A DNA stretch of 64,000 nucleotides from Curtobacterium sp. MCBD17_035 (lineage in GTDB: Bacteria > Actinomycetota > Actinomycetes > Actinomycetales > Microbacteriaceae). The stretch lies in contig NZ_CP126279.1 of the NCBI RefSeq assembly GCF_003234815.2, positions 1,798,001-1,862,000 of the forward strand, read 5' to 3'. This document shows positions 26,273 to 35,679 of this stretch, piece by piece. Both the position numbers and the translations under genes were made by a program. Each line of letters opens with the position of its first letter. Position 1 is the first letter of the stretch. The notes beneath the pieces were generated by a model, which saw nothing but the letters and a program-made list of their open reading frames with translations, searched no databases and was not told the origin of the DNA.

Positions 26273-26321
26273 GTTGCATCGGCTCCGCCGACGGCTGAAC
26301 GCCGACTGAGTGCGTCTTCAC

Positions 26322-26327
26322 TATGCT
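26322..26327 (+). promoter_or_regulatory. -10 box of the tkt-pgl operon
   Basis: TATGCT fits TANNNT and would start the six-gene pentose-phosphate transcript near 26334. The -35 region is poorly conserved. Confidence 0.4.
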
Positions 26328-26481
26328 GGGAGACGCCTGCCCGCAGTGTGCCCGACGTCGTGCGCACCAGCGCACTCAGGGCCGCCGGACCACCCGACGA
26401 CCACGGGACCCGGGTGGGCGTCATGTCCGTGCGGGAGCACGAGCCCTCGCACATGTCGCATCAAGAAGGGTCAATCCACCA

Positions 26482-28575
26482 GTGGCTGAATTCACATGGG
26501 ATTCCATCGACAAGAAGGCCGTCGACACGGCCCGCGTGCTCGCCGCCGACGCCGTCGAGAAGGCGGGCAACGGCCACCCCGGCACCGCGATGAGCCTCGC
26601 CCCGCTCGCCTACCTGCTCTTCCAGAAGGTGATGCGGCGCGACCCGAGTGACAGCACCTGGATCGGCCGCGACCGCTTCATCCTGTCGGCCGGACACGCC
26701 TCGATCCTCCAGTACGTGCAGTTCTACCTCGGTGGGTACGGCCTCGAGCTCGAGGACCTCGAGCACCTCCGCAAGTGGGGCTCGAAGACCCCGGGTCACC
26801 CGGAGTACGGCCACACCGACGGCGTCGAGATCACCACCGGTCCCCTCGGCCAGGGTCTCGCCTCGGCGGTCGGCTTCGCCTACGCGCAGCGCTTCGAGCG
26901 GGGCCTGTTCGACCCCGACACCGCGCCCGGTCAGAGCCCGTTCGACCACTTCACCTACGTCGTCAGCGGTGACGGCGACAACCAGGAGGGCGTGACGAAC
27001 GAGGCCGCCTCGCTCGCCGGCCACCAGGAGCTCGGCAACCTCATCGTCTTCTACGACTCCAACCAGATCTCGATCGAGGACGACACCGACATCGCCTTCA
27101 CGGAGGACGTCGCGGCACGGTACGAGGCGCTCGGTTGGCACGTGCAGCACGTCGACTGGAAGAAGACCGGCGAGTACTCCGAGGACGTCGAGGCGCTGTA
27201 CGCCGCCGTCGAGGCCGCCAAGGCCGAGACCGTCAAGCCGTCGCTCATCGTCCTCAAGACGATCATCGGATGGCCCTCGCCGAAGAAGCAGAACACGGGC
27301 AAGATCCACGGGTCGGCTCTCGGCGCGGACGAGCTCGCGGGCCTCAAGGAGGTCCTCGGATTCGATCCGGAGAAGACGTTCGAGGTCGCTCCCGAGGTGC
27401 TCGAGCACACCCGCGGCGCGGTCGAGCGTGGCCAGGCCGAGCACGCCGAGTGGCAGCAGGCGTTCGACGCCTGGGCCGCGGCGAACGCCGAGAAGAAGGC
27501 ACTGTTCGACCGGGTCCAGGCGCAGGAGCTGCCCGAGGGCCTCGAGCAGGCGCTCCCGGTGTTCGAGCCGGGCAAGGACGTCTCGACGCGTGCGGCCTCC
27601 GGCAAGGTGATCAACGCGATCGCCGCGCTCATGCCCGAGTTCTGGGGTGGCTCGGCCGACCTCGCCGAATCGAACAACACCACGATCGAGGAAGCCAAGT
27701 CGTTCGTCCCGACGAAGTTCTCGACCAAGATGTGGAAGGGCGACCCGTACGGTCGCGTCCTGCACTTCGGCATCCGCGAGCACGCCATGGGCTCGATCCT
27801 CTCCGGCATCGTGCTGCACGGGAACACCCGCCCCTTCGGCGGCACCTTCCTCATCTTCAGCGACTACATGCGCCCGGCGGTCCGCCTCGCATCCCTCATG
27901 AAGGCGCCGGCCATCTACGTGTGGACGCACGACTCGGTGGCCCTCGGTGAGGACGGCCCGACCCACCAGCCGATCGAGCAGCTCACCGCACTCCGCGCGA
28001 TCCCGGGGCTCGACGTCGTGCGACCGGCCGACGCCAACGAGGTCGCGTACGCCTGGCTCGCGATGCTGTCGCGTCGCGAGGGCCCGGCCGGCATCGCGCT
28101 GAGCCGACAGAACCTCCCGGTCTTCGAGCGCGGTGACGGCGACGCCACCGGCGACACCTTCGCCTCGGCGAAGAACGTCGCCAAGGGCGCGTACGTGCTC
28201 GCCGAGGCGCCGAACGGGACGCCGGACGTGATCCTCATCGCGACCGGCTCCGAGGTCCAGATCGCGGTCGCGGCTCGGGAGCAGCTCAAGGCCGAGGGCG
28301 TGAACGCGCGCGTCGTGTCCGCCCCGAGCCTCGAGTGGTTCATGGCCCAGCCGGAGGAGTACCGCGAGAGCGTGCTCCCGTCGGCGATCACCGCGCGCGT
28401 CTCGGTCGAGGCGGGCATCGCGATGAGCTGGCGCGACATCGTCGGCGACAAGGGCCGCAGCGTGTCGATCGAGCACTTCGGCGCCTCGGCGGACTACCAG
28501 ACGCTCTACAAGGAGTTCGGTCTCACGGCAGAGGCCGTGGTCGCCGCCGCGAAGGAGACCATCGCGGCGTCCTGA
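26482..28575 (+). CDS. tkt: transketolase
   Basis: A 697-residue transketolase. The thiamine diphosphate motif is [18 protein letters not shown] (about residues 157-174). [20 protein letters not shown] is the N-terminal motif, and [19 protein letters not shown] holds the conserved catalytic His pair. It transfers two-carbon units in the non-oxidative pentose phosphate pathway. The GTG at 26482 is chosen because AAGAAGG lies upstream and the N-terminus [15 protein letters not shown] fits the family. It is the first gene of tkt-tal-(pgi remnant)-zwf-opcA-pgl. Confidence 0.96.
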   Translation: MAEFTWDSIDKKAVDTARVLAADAVEKAGNGHPGTAMSLAPLAYLLFQKVMRRDPSDSTWIGRDRFILSAGHASILQYVQFYLGGYGLELEDLEHLRKWGSKTPGHPEYGHTDGVEITTGPLGQGLASAVGFAYAQRFERGLFDPDTAPGQSPFDHFTYVVSGDGDNQEGVTNEAASLAGHQELGNLIVFYDSNQISIEDDTDIAFTEDVAARYEALGWHVQHVDWKKTGEYSEDVEALYAAVEAAKAETVKPSLIVLKTIIGWPSPKKQNTGKIHGSALGADELAGLKEVLGFDPEKTFEVAPEVLEHTRGAVERGQAEHAEWQQAFDAWAAANAEKKALFDRVQAQELPEGLEQALPVFEPGKDVSTRAASGKVINAIAALMPEFWGGSADLAESNNTTIEEAKSFVPTKFSTKMWKGDPYGRVLHFGIREHAMGSILSGIVLHGNTRPFGGTFLIFSDYMRPAVRLASLMKAPAIYVWTHDSVALGEDGPTHQPIEQLTALRAIPGLDVVRPADANEVAYAWLAMLSRREGPAGIALSRQNLPVFERGDGDATGDTFASAKNVAKGAYVLAEAPNGTPDVILIATGSEVQIAVAAREQLKAEGVNARVVSAPSLEWFMAQPEEYRESVLPSAITARVSVEAGIAMSWRDIVGDKGRSVSIEHFGASADYQTLYKEFGLTAEAVVAAAKETIAAS

Positions 28576-28702
28576 GCCAGGAGGGCCGGGTCCGGTTCAC
28601 CGGACCCGGCCCCTTCCTCGTCGGACGACGACACCACCAGACCGGACCCGCCCCGGCAGCTCGCCAGGGAACGGGTCGATGACGAAAGAGATGAAGCGAG
28701 AA

Positions 28703-29815
28703 ATGACTGACACCACCCCCACCGCCGCGCTCTCCGCTGCGGGCGTGAGCATCTGGCTCGACGACCTGTCGCGCGAGCTGCTCCAGACCGGACGACTCGA
28801 CAAGCTCATCGCCGACCGGAACGTCGTCGGTGTGACGACGAACCCGACGATCTTCGCGTCGGCCCTCGCCAAGGGCGAGCGGTACGACGACCAGGTCAAG
28901 GAGCTCGCCGCGGCGGGCACCTCGGTCGTCGACGCGATCTTCGAGATCACGACGCGCGACGTCGCCGACGCCAGCGACAAGTTCCGGTCGATCTACGAGT
29001 CGTCGAACGGCTTCGACGGCCGCGTGTCGATCGAGGTCGAGCCCGGTTACGCGCACGACGCGGCCGAGACCATCAAGGAGGCGAAGTTCCTGCACGAGAA
29101 GGTCGGCAAGGAGAACGTCCTCATCAAGATCCCGGCGACGATCGAGGGCCTCGAGGCCATCACCGAGGTCATCGGTGCCGGCATCAGCGTCAACGTGACC
29201 CTCATCTTCAGCCTCGAGCGCTACCGCGCCGTCATCGACGCCTACCTCGGTGGGCTCGAGAAGGCGAAGGCCGCCGGCCACGACCTCTCGAAGATCCACT
29301 CGGTGGCGTCCTTCTTCGTGTCGCGCGTCGACACCGAGATCGACAAGCGCCTCGACGCGATCGGCTCCGATGAGGCGAAGGCGCTCAAGAGCAAGGCCGG
29401 CATCGCCAACGCGCAGCTCGCGTACCAGGTGTTCGAGCAGGCGTTCGCTTCCGAGCGCGCCAAGGGCCTGCTCGAGGCCGGTGCGAACCCGCAGCGTCCG
29501 CTCTGGGCCTCGACCGGTGTCAAGGACCCGTCGCTCCCCGACACGCTCTACGTCGTCGAGCTCGTCGCACCCCAGACCGTCAACACGATGCCGGGCAAGA
29601 CCCTCGAGGCCACGTTCGACCACGCCGAGGTCCGCGGTGACACCATCACGGGCTCCTACGACGCGGCCAACCAGGTCATGGACCAGCTCGCGGCGGTCGG
29701 CATCGACTACGACGACGTCGTGGCGCTCCTCGAGAAGGAGGGCGTGGACAAGTTCGACGTCTCCTGGGGTGAGCTCGTCGACACCGTGAAGACCGCCCTC
29801 GAAGGGGCGAAGTGA
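28703..29815 (+). CDS. tal: transaldolase
   Basis: A 370-residue transaldolase of the longer actinobacterial class. [13 protein letters not shown] is near the N-terminus, the Schiff-base Lys is in [16 protein letters not shown], and [13 protein letters not shown] follows. It exchanges three-carbon units with Tkt products. The ATG at 28703 gives the usual [20 protein letters not shown] start; an ATG eight codons earlier (28679) is the alternative. The stop overlaps the GTG of the pgi remnant (GTGA), so coupling to the ruined gene persists. Confidence 0.95.
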   Translation: MTDTTPTAALSAAGVSIWLDDLSRELLQTGRLDKLIADRNVVGVTTNPTIFASALAKGERYDDQVKELAAAGTSVVDAIFEITTRDVADASDKFRSIYESSNGFDGRVSIEVEPGYAHDAAETIKEAKFLHEKVGKENVLIKIPATIEGLEAITEVIGAGISVNVTLIFSLERYRAVIDAYLGGLEKAKAAGHDLSKIHSVASFFVSRVDTEIDKRLDAIGSDEAKALKSKAGIANAQLAYQVFEQAFASERAKGLLEAGANPQRPLWASTGVKDPSLPDTLYVVELVAPQTVNTMPGKTLEATFDHAEVRGDTITGSYDAANQVMDQLAAVGIDYDDVVALLEKEGVDKFDVSWGELVDTVKTALEGAK

Positions 29816-30572
29816 CGGTTTCCATCGCCGCTTCGGGCGACGCAGCGACTGCGATCGAGACCGTGGTGTCCCGAGTCGTCACCGATCAGGTGGCCTCGGG
29901 CATCACGGTCGAGGTCGGACCGCTGTGTGGCCCGGAGGCCGAGTCCGAGGCGTCACGGCGCCGCGGCTGGGTCGAGGCGGTCTCGGCGTCGCGCCTGCTC
30001 GTGGAGCAGGTCGCGGCACTGAGGTCGGAACTGCAGGACGAGGGCGTCGACCACGTCGTCCTCGAGGGCATGAGCGGTTCGTCGCTCGCGCCCGAGATCA
30101 TCGAACGGACGAACGACATCGAGCTCGTCGTCCTCGACGCCGGCGATCCCGCGCCGGGGCGATCGGCCGTCGGCGCGGCGCTCGAGCACGGATCGTGGCT
30201 CGAGCGGACCCCACGAGGGGCTGTCGACCGCGTCTCCACCGCCGACCCCGAGGTGGGCGGGCAGTACGAGGTGGGCGGGCAGTACTCGAGTGCCGTGCTC
30301 GCAGGCACCGATCCCCTCCGGGACGCGACCGAGATCGTCCCGGACGGCACCCGGAGCCGGAAGCCCCGGACTTCGTGGAACTGGGCGTCGCGATCCCGGA
30401 CCGTCCGTCCACCTTCGGTCAGCTCGTCCAGGCCCAGGCAGCCCGTGACGCGAGCGTGCTCGCGGCACGGGGTCGCCCGGTCCTGACGCTGACCGTCTCC
30501 GACGTCGAGGTCGCGGCACCCATCATCGCCGCGGCCCTGCGTCCCCAGAACATCGAAGGAGCTCACCGACAC
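29812..30572 (+). pseudogene. pgi: glucose-6-phosphate isomerase, heavily deleted and frameshifted remnant
   Basis: From GTG 29812 about 115 residues match the N-terminus of actinobacterial Pgi of this operon type (VDHVVLEGMSGSSLAPEIIE). Then come only scraps: ADPEVGGQY, then AGTDPLRDATEIVPDGT. After a shift to frame 3 (from about 30366) the C-terminal piece IPDRPSTFGQLVQAQAARD follows. The region is about 750 nt, against about 1600 expected, so over half the protein is gone, including the central sugar-binding parts. The first frame stays open to TGA 30484-30486. An 18-bp tandem duplication sits inside. Multiple deletions rule out a single sequencing error. Confidence 0.85.
30250..30285. repeat. 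18-bp tandem duplication inside the pgi remnant
   Basis: Bases 30250-30267 and 30268-30285 are identical and would encode EVGGQY twice. It lies at the point where remnant blocks are joined. Confidence 0.95.
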
Positions 30573-32114
30573 ATGTCACCGGTGGCCATCACTCCGGAGC
30601 ACAATCCGCTCCGACTGCCGTCCGACCGACGCCTGAACCGGATCGCGGGCCCCAGCGCCCTCATCATCTTCGGAGTCACGGGGGACCTCTCCCGCAAGAA
30701 GCTGATGCCCGCGGTCTACGACCTCGCGAACCGCGGGCTGCTCCCGCCCGGCTTCGCGTTGGTCGGGTTCGCCCGGCGCGACTGGGAGGACCAGGACTTC
30801 TCGCAGGTGGTCCACGACGCCGTGCGGGACTACTCGCGGACGCCGTTCGACGAGGCCGTCTGGCACCAGCTCGCGCAGGGCATCCGGTTCGTCCAGGGGT
30901 CGTTCGACGACCCGGAGGCGTTCCGACAGCTCAAGGAGACCGTCGACGAACTCGACGCCGAGCGCGGGACCATGGGCAACCACGCGTTCTACCTATCGAT
31001 CCCGCCCAAGGCGTTCCCGGTGGTCACGGAGCAGCTCAAGCGCTCCGGCCTCACCGAGAAGCCCGACGAGGCCTGGAGCCGGGTGGTCATCGAGAAGCCG
31101 TTCGGCTCGGACCTCACGACGGCGCGGGAACTCAACGCGATCGTCGAGACCGTGTTCGCGCCGGACGACGTCTTCCGGATCGACCACTACCTCGGCAAGG
31201 AGACCGTCCAGAACATCCTGACGCTCCGCTTCGCCAACCAGATGTACGAGCCGCTGTGGAACGCGAACTACGTGGACCACGTCCAGATCACCATGGCCGA
31301 GGACATCGGCGTGGCGGGTCGGGCTGCGTACTACGACGGCATCGGTGCGGCGCGCGACGTCATCCAGAACCACCTGCTGCAGCTCCTCGCGCTCACGGCG
31401 ATGGAGGAGCCGGTCTCGTTCAAGGCGGGGGATCTCCGCGCCGAGAAGGAGAAGGTCCTGTCCGCGGTGCGGCTGCCGGCCGACCTCGCGACGGCGACCT
31501 CGCGCGGCCAGTACGCCGGCGGGTGGCAGGGTGGCGAGAAGGTGCTCGGGTTCCTCGAGGAGGCCGGGATGAACCCGGAATCCACCACTGAGACCTTCGC
31601 GGCGATCAAGCTCGGCATCGCGACGCGCCGGTGGGCCGGAGTCCCGTTCTACCTGCGGGCCGGCAAGCGCCTCGGCCGACGCGTGACCGAGATCGCGATC
31701 GTGTTCAAGCGGGTGCCGGAGGAGATCTTCGGCATCGGTGAGCGCTCGCCCCTCGGCCAGAACGCACTGGTCATCCGTGTGCAGCCCGACGAGGGTGTGA
31801 CGCTGCGGTTCGGTTCGAAGGTCCCGGGCGTCGGTACGCACGTGCGCGACGTGACCATGGACTTCGGCTACGGGCACGCGTTCACCGAGGCGAGCCCCGA
31901 GGCGTACGAGCGGCTCATCCTCGACGTGCTCCTCGGCGACCCGCCGCTGTTCCCCCGTCACCAGGAGGTCGAGCTCTCCTGGAAGATCCTCGACCCGATC
32001 GAGGAGTTCTGGGCGACCCAGGGTCAGCCCGAGCAGTACCGTCCCGGCACGTGGGGTCCGGCGTCCGCCGATGCCCTGCTCGCCCGCGACGGCCGGAGTT
32101 GGAGGCGTCCATGA
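30573..32114 (+). CDS. zwf: glucose-6-phosphate 1-dehydrogenase
   Basis: A 513-residue G6PD. The coenzyme motif is FGVTGDLSRKKLMPA (about residues 31-45) and the active-site motif is RIDHYLGKETVQN. It oxidises glucose-6-phosphate to the lactone and yields NADPH. The ATG at 30573 has GAAGGAG 11 nt upstream. The reading frame is open far upstream, so the C-terminal pgi fragment is in frame with zwf without a stop. Its end overlaps opcA by 4 nt. Confidence 0.95.
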   Translation: MSPVAITPEHNPLRLPSDRRLNRIAGPSALIIFGVTGDLSRKKLMPAVYDLANRGLLPPGFALVGFARRDWEDQDFSQVVHDAVRDYSRTPFDEAVWHQLAQGIRFVQGSFDDPEAFRQLKETVDELDAERGTMGNHAFYLSIPPKAFPVVTEQLKRSGLTEKPDEAWSRVVIEKPFGSDLTTARELNAIVETVFAPDDVFRIDHYLGKETVQNILTLRFANQMYEPLWNANYVDHVQITMAEDIGVAGRAAYYDGIGAARDVIQNHLLQLLALTAMEEPVSFKAGDLRAEKEKVLSAVRLPADLATATSRGQYAGGWQGGEKVLGFLEEAGMNPESTTETFAAIKLGIATRRWAGVPFYLRAGKRLGRRVTEIAIVFKRVPEEIFGIGERSPLGQNALVIRVQPDEGVTLRFGSKVPGVGTHVRDVTMDFGYGHAFTEASPEAYERLILDVLLGDPPLFPRHQEVELSWKILDPIEEFWATQGQPEQYRPGTWGPASADALLARDGRSWRRP

Positions 32115-33055
32115 AGATCGATCTGCCGAACACCACGGTCTCGAAGATCCAGAAGTCCCTCATCCGCATCCGTGAGGAGGGCGGCGCGGTCGCACTCGGA
32201 CGGGTGCTCACGCTCATCGTCGCGACCTCGCTCGGTCACGAGGAAGAAGCGATCGAGGCGGCCAACGAGGCCTCTCGCGAGCACCCGATGCGAGTCGTGA
32301 TCGTGTCCCGGAACGAGGGTGACCGGAAGTCCCCGGGGCGCCTCGACGCGCAGATCCGAGTCGGAAGCGACGCCGGTGCGAGCGAGGTCATCGTCCTCCG
32401 GGCCTACGGCGAGACGGCGTCGGACGAGGAAGGCCTCGTCACGGGGCTCCTGCTGCCCGACGCGCCGGTCGTCGCCTGGTGGCCGGAGCGCGCTCCGGAG
32501 ACCCCCGCGGACTCCGCACTCGGCCGGATCGCCCAGCGCCGGATCACCGACGCCGCCAACCAGCCGGACCCGCGGGTCGCGATCGAGGCGCTCGGGGCCT
32601 CGTACACGCCCGGTGACACCGACTTCGCGTGGACACGCTTGACCCTCTGGCGGAACCAGCTGGCTGCCGTGCTCGACCAGCCACCCTACGAGCCGGTGAC
32701 CGCCGTGGAGGTCTCGGGTGCCAGCGACTCACCCTCCACCCACCTGCTCGCCGGATGGCTGCAGCTGCAGCTCCAGGTCCCCGTCACCCAGGTGACCTCG
32801 CCGCGGGCCACGGGCTCGAGCGGGATCCACGGTGTGACGTTGACGCGCGAGTCGGGGGACATCGTCCTCGAGCGGTCACTCGTCGATGTCGCGACGCTGT
32901 CGCAGCCGGGACAGCCGGTCCACGACCTGTCGCTGCCGCGCCGGAGTCTCCGGGACTGTCTCGCGGAGGAACTCCGTAGACTCGATCCCGACGTGCTCTT
33001 CGGAGACGTCGTCAAGCACGGAGTCCGCCAGCTCGGCGACACCGTCGCCGGCTGA
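32111..33055 (+). CDS. opcA: glucose-6-phosphate dehydrogenase assembly protein OpcA
   Basis: A 314-residue OpcA with the family N-terminus (LPNTTVSKIQKSLIRIREEGG), APVVAWWPERAPE mid-protein, and the LLAGWLQLQLQVPVT segment. It is a redox-linked activator of G6PD in actinobacteria and cyanobacteria. The ATG overlaps the zwf stop (ATGA), so both are made together. pgl follows after 34 bp. Confidence 0.93.
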   Translation: MKIDLPNTTVSKIQKSLIRIREEGGAVALGRVLTLIVATSLGHEEEAIEAANEASREHPMRVVIVSRNEGDRKSPGRLDAQIRVGSDAGASEVIVLRAYGETASDEEGLVTGLLLPDAPVVAWWPERAPETPADSALGRIAQRRITDAANQPDPRVAIEALGASYTPGDTDFAWTRLTLWRNQLAAVLDQPPYEPVTAVEVSGASDSPSTHLLAGWLQLQLQVPVTQVTSPRATGSSGIHGVTLTRESGDIVLERSLVDVATLSQPGQPVHDLSLPRRSLRDCLAEELRRLDPDVLFGDVVKHGVRQLGDTVAG

Positions 33056-33089
33056 TCGACCGCGTCAGTCGCAATCGAAACGGAGTCAC

Positions 33090-33860
33090 GTGACCAACGA
33101 ACGACGGGTGCTGGTGCACCCGGACAAGCAGGCCCTCGGCGCGTCGGTCGCCGCTCGCTTCATCACGAAGATCATCGACGTCATCGACGACCAGGGGCAG
33201 GCGTCCATCGCCATCTCGGGTGGTTCGGTGTCGACGCTGGTCCTCGCAGCGATCGGGCAGTCTCCCGCCCGCGAGAGCGTGGACTGGGCGAAGGTCCACG
33301 TCTGGTGGGTCGACGAGCGATGGGTCCCGAAGGGCGACGCCGACCGGAACGACACCGGCACGGAGTCGGACTTCTTCGCCCACGTGTCCATCCCGGACGA
33401 CAACATCCACCGGATGCCGTCGAGCGATGAGGGCCTGACGATCGACGAGGCCGCAGCCAAGTACGCCGAGGAGCTGGCCGGTTCGGCATCGTCCGACGCG
33501 ATGGCGCCGAGCTTCGACATCACCCTCCTCGGTGTCGGGCCCGACGGCCACACGGCGTCGCTGTTCCCGGAGTTCCCGCAGCTGGCCATCACCGACCGCA
33601 GCGTCGTTCCCGTCGACGACTCCCCCAAGCCGCCGCCGCAGCGGCTCACCCTCACCTACCCGGTGATCAACGCGTCGCAGCGCGTCTGGGTGGTCTTGTC
33701 CGGCGCCGAGAAGGCTTCGGTGCTGGGTCTCGCCCTGGCCGGCGCCTCGGTCGAGGACGTCCCCGTCGGCGGTGTGCAGGGTCGGAAGCGGACCGTGTTC
33801 TTCATCGATCAGGACGCCGCGCGCGACGTGCCAGAGAACCTCATCGCGTCGACGTACTGA
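33090..33860 (+). CDS. pgl: 6-phosphogluconolactonase
   Basis: A 256-residue DevB-type lactonase. Conserved parts are IAISGGSVSTLVLAAI, VHVWWVDERWVPKGDADRN and LLGVGPDGHTASLFPEFP. It hydrolyses the Zwf product to 6-phosphogluconate. The GTG at 33090 has CGGAG 5 nt upstream. It is the last gene of the operon, followed by a strong terminator; gnd is not in the window. Confidence 0.94.
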   Translation: MTNERRVLVHPDKQALGASVAARFITKIIDVIDDQGQASIAISGGSVSTLVLAAIGQSPARESVDWAKVHVWWVDERWVPKGDADRNDTGTESDFFAHVSIPDDNIHRMPSSDEGLTIDEAAAKYAEELAGSASSDAMAPSFDITLLGVGPDGHTASLFPEFPQLAITDRSVVPVDDSPKPPPQRLTLTYPVINASQRVWVVLSGAEKASVLGLALAGASVEDVPVGGVQGRKRTVFFIDQDAARDVPENLIASTY

Positions 33861-33879
33861 CGTCCGCACAGCGTCGTCC

Positions 33880-33918
33880 GACGGCCCCGGTGCTCCCTCG
33901 AGGAGCACCGGGGCCGTC
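33880..33918 (+). terminator. terminator of the tkt-pgl operon
   Basis: A 17-bp perfect stem (arms 33880-33896 and 33902-33918) with the 5-nt loop CTCGA, 20 bp after pgl. Confidence 0.85.
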
Positions 33919-33999
33919 CTCGTTCCCCGAGCGCCAAGCTCCGCCCGAGGCCGCCGGATGGTCGCCCATGGGCGAGACGGACCCGGCGATCGCCGGGAC

Positions 34000-34041
34000 G
34001 ACGAAGCCCCGGCCTCCCGCGATGGGAGCCGGGGCTTCGTC
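34000..34041 (-). terminator. terminator of the secG-rbpA operon
   Basis: The arms at 34000-34018 and 34024-34041 pair over 18 bp with one bulged base. It lies 18 bp after the rbpA stop on the minus strand, so convergent operons each have their own hairpin. Confidence 0.8.
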
Positions 34042-34059
34042 GACGGGCGACGCCGCGGG

Positions 34060-34425
34060 CTATTCCGACTTGAGCGTCCCGCGACGAGCTCGGAGCTGCT
34101 GGAGCGCTTCCTCCAGGAGCTGCGCAGCTTCCTCTTCGGTACGACGCTCCTTGACGTACGCGAGGTGCGTCTTGTACGGCTCGGTCTTGGTCACGAGGGG
34201 TGGGTTGTCCTTGTCACGCCCGGCCGGGAGACCCGACGACGGTGAGTCGATGACCTCGGGGATCTCCTCGTCCGGCAGACCGGCGGCGAAGTACCGCACG
34301 GTCTCGTTGCCGAGCGCGTCCCAGTACGAGATCGCCACTCGGTCCGCCTGGATGCCGCGGTCCTGCTCCCCCATCGGGCCCGCGCCGACGCGTGACCCTC
34401 GGATTGCACTGCCTCCGGATGCCAT
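34060..34425 (-). CDS. rbpA: RNA polymerase-binding protein RbpA
   Basis: A 121-residue RbpA, an actinobacteria-specific activator that binds the beta subunit and group I/II sigma factors. The N-terminal tail MASGGSAIRGSRVGAGPMGE and the C-terminal sigma-interaction helix (EEEAAQLLEEALQQLRARR) are clear. No zinc-binding Cys set is present. It lies 4 bp after secG, sharing its promoter. Confidence 0.95.
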   Translation of the reverse strand: MASGGSAIRGSRVGAGPMGEQDRGIQADRVAISYWDALGNETVRYFAAGLPDEEIPEVIDSPSSGLPAGRDKDNPPLVTKTEPYKTHLAYVKERRTEEEAAQLLEEALQQLRARRGTLKSE

Positions 34426-34429
34426 GTAT

Positions 34430-34681
34430 TCAGCTCCCCGCCGTGAACTTGCTGATGAGACCGAGCACGATGATGCAGACGATCCACACCAGCCCGAGGA
34501 TCACCGTGATCCTGTTGAGGTTCCGCTCTGCGACGCCGGACGCTCCGAGATTGCTCGTCACGCCACCGCCGAACATGTCGGAGAGACCGCCGCCGCGACC
34601 GCGGTGCAGGAGGATGAGCAGCGTCAGCAGGAGGCTCGTGATGGCGAGCAGCACCTGGAGGACGACCTGGAGGATGACCAC
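34430..34681 (-). CDS. secG: preprotein translocase subunit SecG
   Basis: An 83-residue protein with two membrane helices (LQVVLQVLLAITSLLLTLLI and ITVILGLVWIVCIIVLGLI). Between them is the SecG loop HRGRGGGLSDMFGGG. It is an accessory subunit of SecYEG. The GTG at 34681 has AAAGGG 5-6 nt upstream. The gene order secG beside tpi-pgk-gap is conserved in actinobacteria, but here it has its own consensus-like -10 box. Confidence 0.95.
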   Translation of the reverse strand: MVILQVVLQVLLAITSLLLTLLILLHRGRGGGLSDMFGGGVTSNLGASGVAERNLNRITVILGLVWIVCIIVLGLISKFTAGS

Positions 34682-34711
34682 GCGGACCCTTTCGTGTCAG
34701 TCAGCTGTACG

Positions 34712-34717
34712 AGTATA
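34712..34717 (-). promoter_or_regulatory. secG-rbpA promoter -10 box
   Basis: On the minus strand TATACT, one of the best -10 boxes in the window, lies 30 nt upstream of the secG GTG. Confidence 0.55.
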
Positions 34718-34858
34718 ACGGCACGGCCACGCCGAACAGCGCGCCGGACCGGGAACGTGAGGCACGGTACCGGCCGGAGTCGAGCCTCCCGGGCGGTGCC
34801 GGGCCGGCTGCCACGGCATGCGGAGGAACGCGTCCGGCACCGAGGTGTGGCCCGAGGC

Positions 34859-34886
34859 GAGACGTGCGGCCCGAGACGTGCGGCCC
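34859..34886. repeat. 14-bp perfect tandem duplication
   Basis: The unit GAGACGTGCGGCCC occurs at 34859-34872 and 34873-34886, with a degenerate neighbour near 34844. It lies just downstream of the tpiA stop, in the secG upstream region. Confidence 0.9.
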
Positions 34887-34899
34887 GCACCGACGGTGG

Positions 34900-35679
34900 T
34901 CAGAGGCCGACGTGCTGCCGGAAGCGGCAGATGGCCGCGAACTCGGCGACGTCGAGGCTCGCGCCGCCGACGAGGGCGCCGTCGATGTCGGGCTCCCGCA
35001 TGAACCCCGCGATGTTGCCGGACTTCACGGAACCGCCGTAGAGCACCCGAGTGCTCGCGGCGATGTCGTCGCCCCATGCGGTCGCGATCGCACGACGGAG
35101 CGCGGCGCAGTCGTCCTGCGCCTGCTCGGGCGTCGCGGCCTGACCGGACCCGATGGCCCACACGGGCTCGTACGCCACCACGATCTCGGCGGCGGGCACG
35201 GCGCGGAGCACCACCTCGAGCTGCTCGACCGGTACCTTGCCGGCACCGTGGGACTCCCGGTCCTCGGCGGTCTCACCCACGCACACGACCGGAACCAGGC
35301 CGTGCCGGAGCGCCGCGGCCGTCTTCTCCGCGACGATCTCGTCGGTCTCCCCGTGTTCGGTCCGCCGCTCCGAATGCCCCACGATCACGTACGTCGCGTC
35401 GAGGGCGGCGAGGAACGCCCCGCTGACCTCGCCCGTGTGCGCGCCGGACGAGTGCCGTGAAAGGTCCTGTCCGCCGAAGCGGATGCGCAGCTTGTCCGCC
35501 GAGACGAGCGTCTGCACGCTCCGCAGGTCCGTGAACGGCGGGAACACCGCGACCTCGACGTCGTCGTGGTCGTGTCGGGCGTCCTTGAGCGTCCAGGCGA
35601 GCTTCTGCACCGTGGCGATGGCCTGGAGGTGGTCCAGGTTCATCTTCCAGTTGCCCGCGATGAGCGGCGAGCGGGTCAT
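34900..35679 (-). CDS. tpiA: triose-phosphate isomerase
   Basis: A 259-residue TIM barrel. It has [10 protein letters not shown] with the catalytic Lys, GHSERR with the electrophilic His, and [11 protein letters not shown] with the catalytic Glu. The ATG at 35679 overlaps the pgk stop by 4 nt (ATGA), which decides the start; an ATG three codons upstream is less likely. It is the last gene of gap-pgk-tpi. Confidence 0.96.
   Translation of the reverse strand: MTRSPLIAGNWKMNLDHLQAIATVQKLAWTLKDARHDHDDVEVAVFPPFTDLRSVQTLVSADKLRIRFGGQDLSRHSSGAHTGEVSGAFLAALDATYVIVGHSERRTEHGETDEIVAEKTAAALRHGLVPVVCVGETAEDRESHGAGKVPVEQLEVVLRAVPAAEIVVAYEPVWAIGSGQAATPEQAQDDCAALRRAIATAWGDDIAASTRVLYGGSVKSGNIAGFMREPDIDGALVGGASLDVAEFAAICRFRQHVGL

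Larger units (their letters stand above)
26163..26481. other. divergent control region between ctaB and tkt
   Basis: No gene is seen in these 319 bases. It holds the ctaB 5' region, a 24-bp tandem duplication (26225-26272), a tkt -10 box (26322-26327) and a tkt leader of about 150 nt that includes a possible GTGCG / CGCAC stem near 26432-26455. No known riboswitch class was recognised. Confidence 0.5.

Noticed and set aside
26396..26593. A leader peptide overlapping the tkt start
   Set aside because: The frame has no Shine-Dalgarno, does not stop before tkt and reads as shifted tkt codons.
29812..30486. A novel 224-residue protein in the pentose phosphate operon
   Set aside because: The frame is made of recognisable Pgi blocks joined out of context and ends in shifted sequence, so degradation explains it better than new function.
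29812..30572. pgi disruption as a simple sequencing frameshift
   Set aside because: One indel would leave about 1600 nt of homologous sequence; here only about 750 nt remain and several internal blocks are missing.
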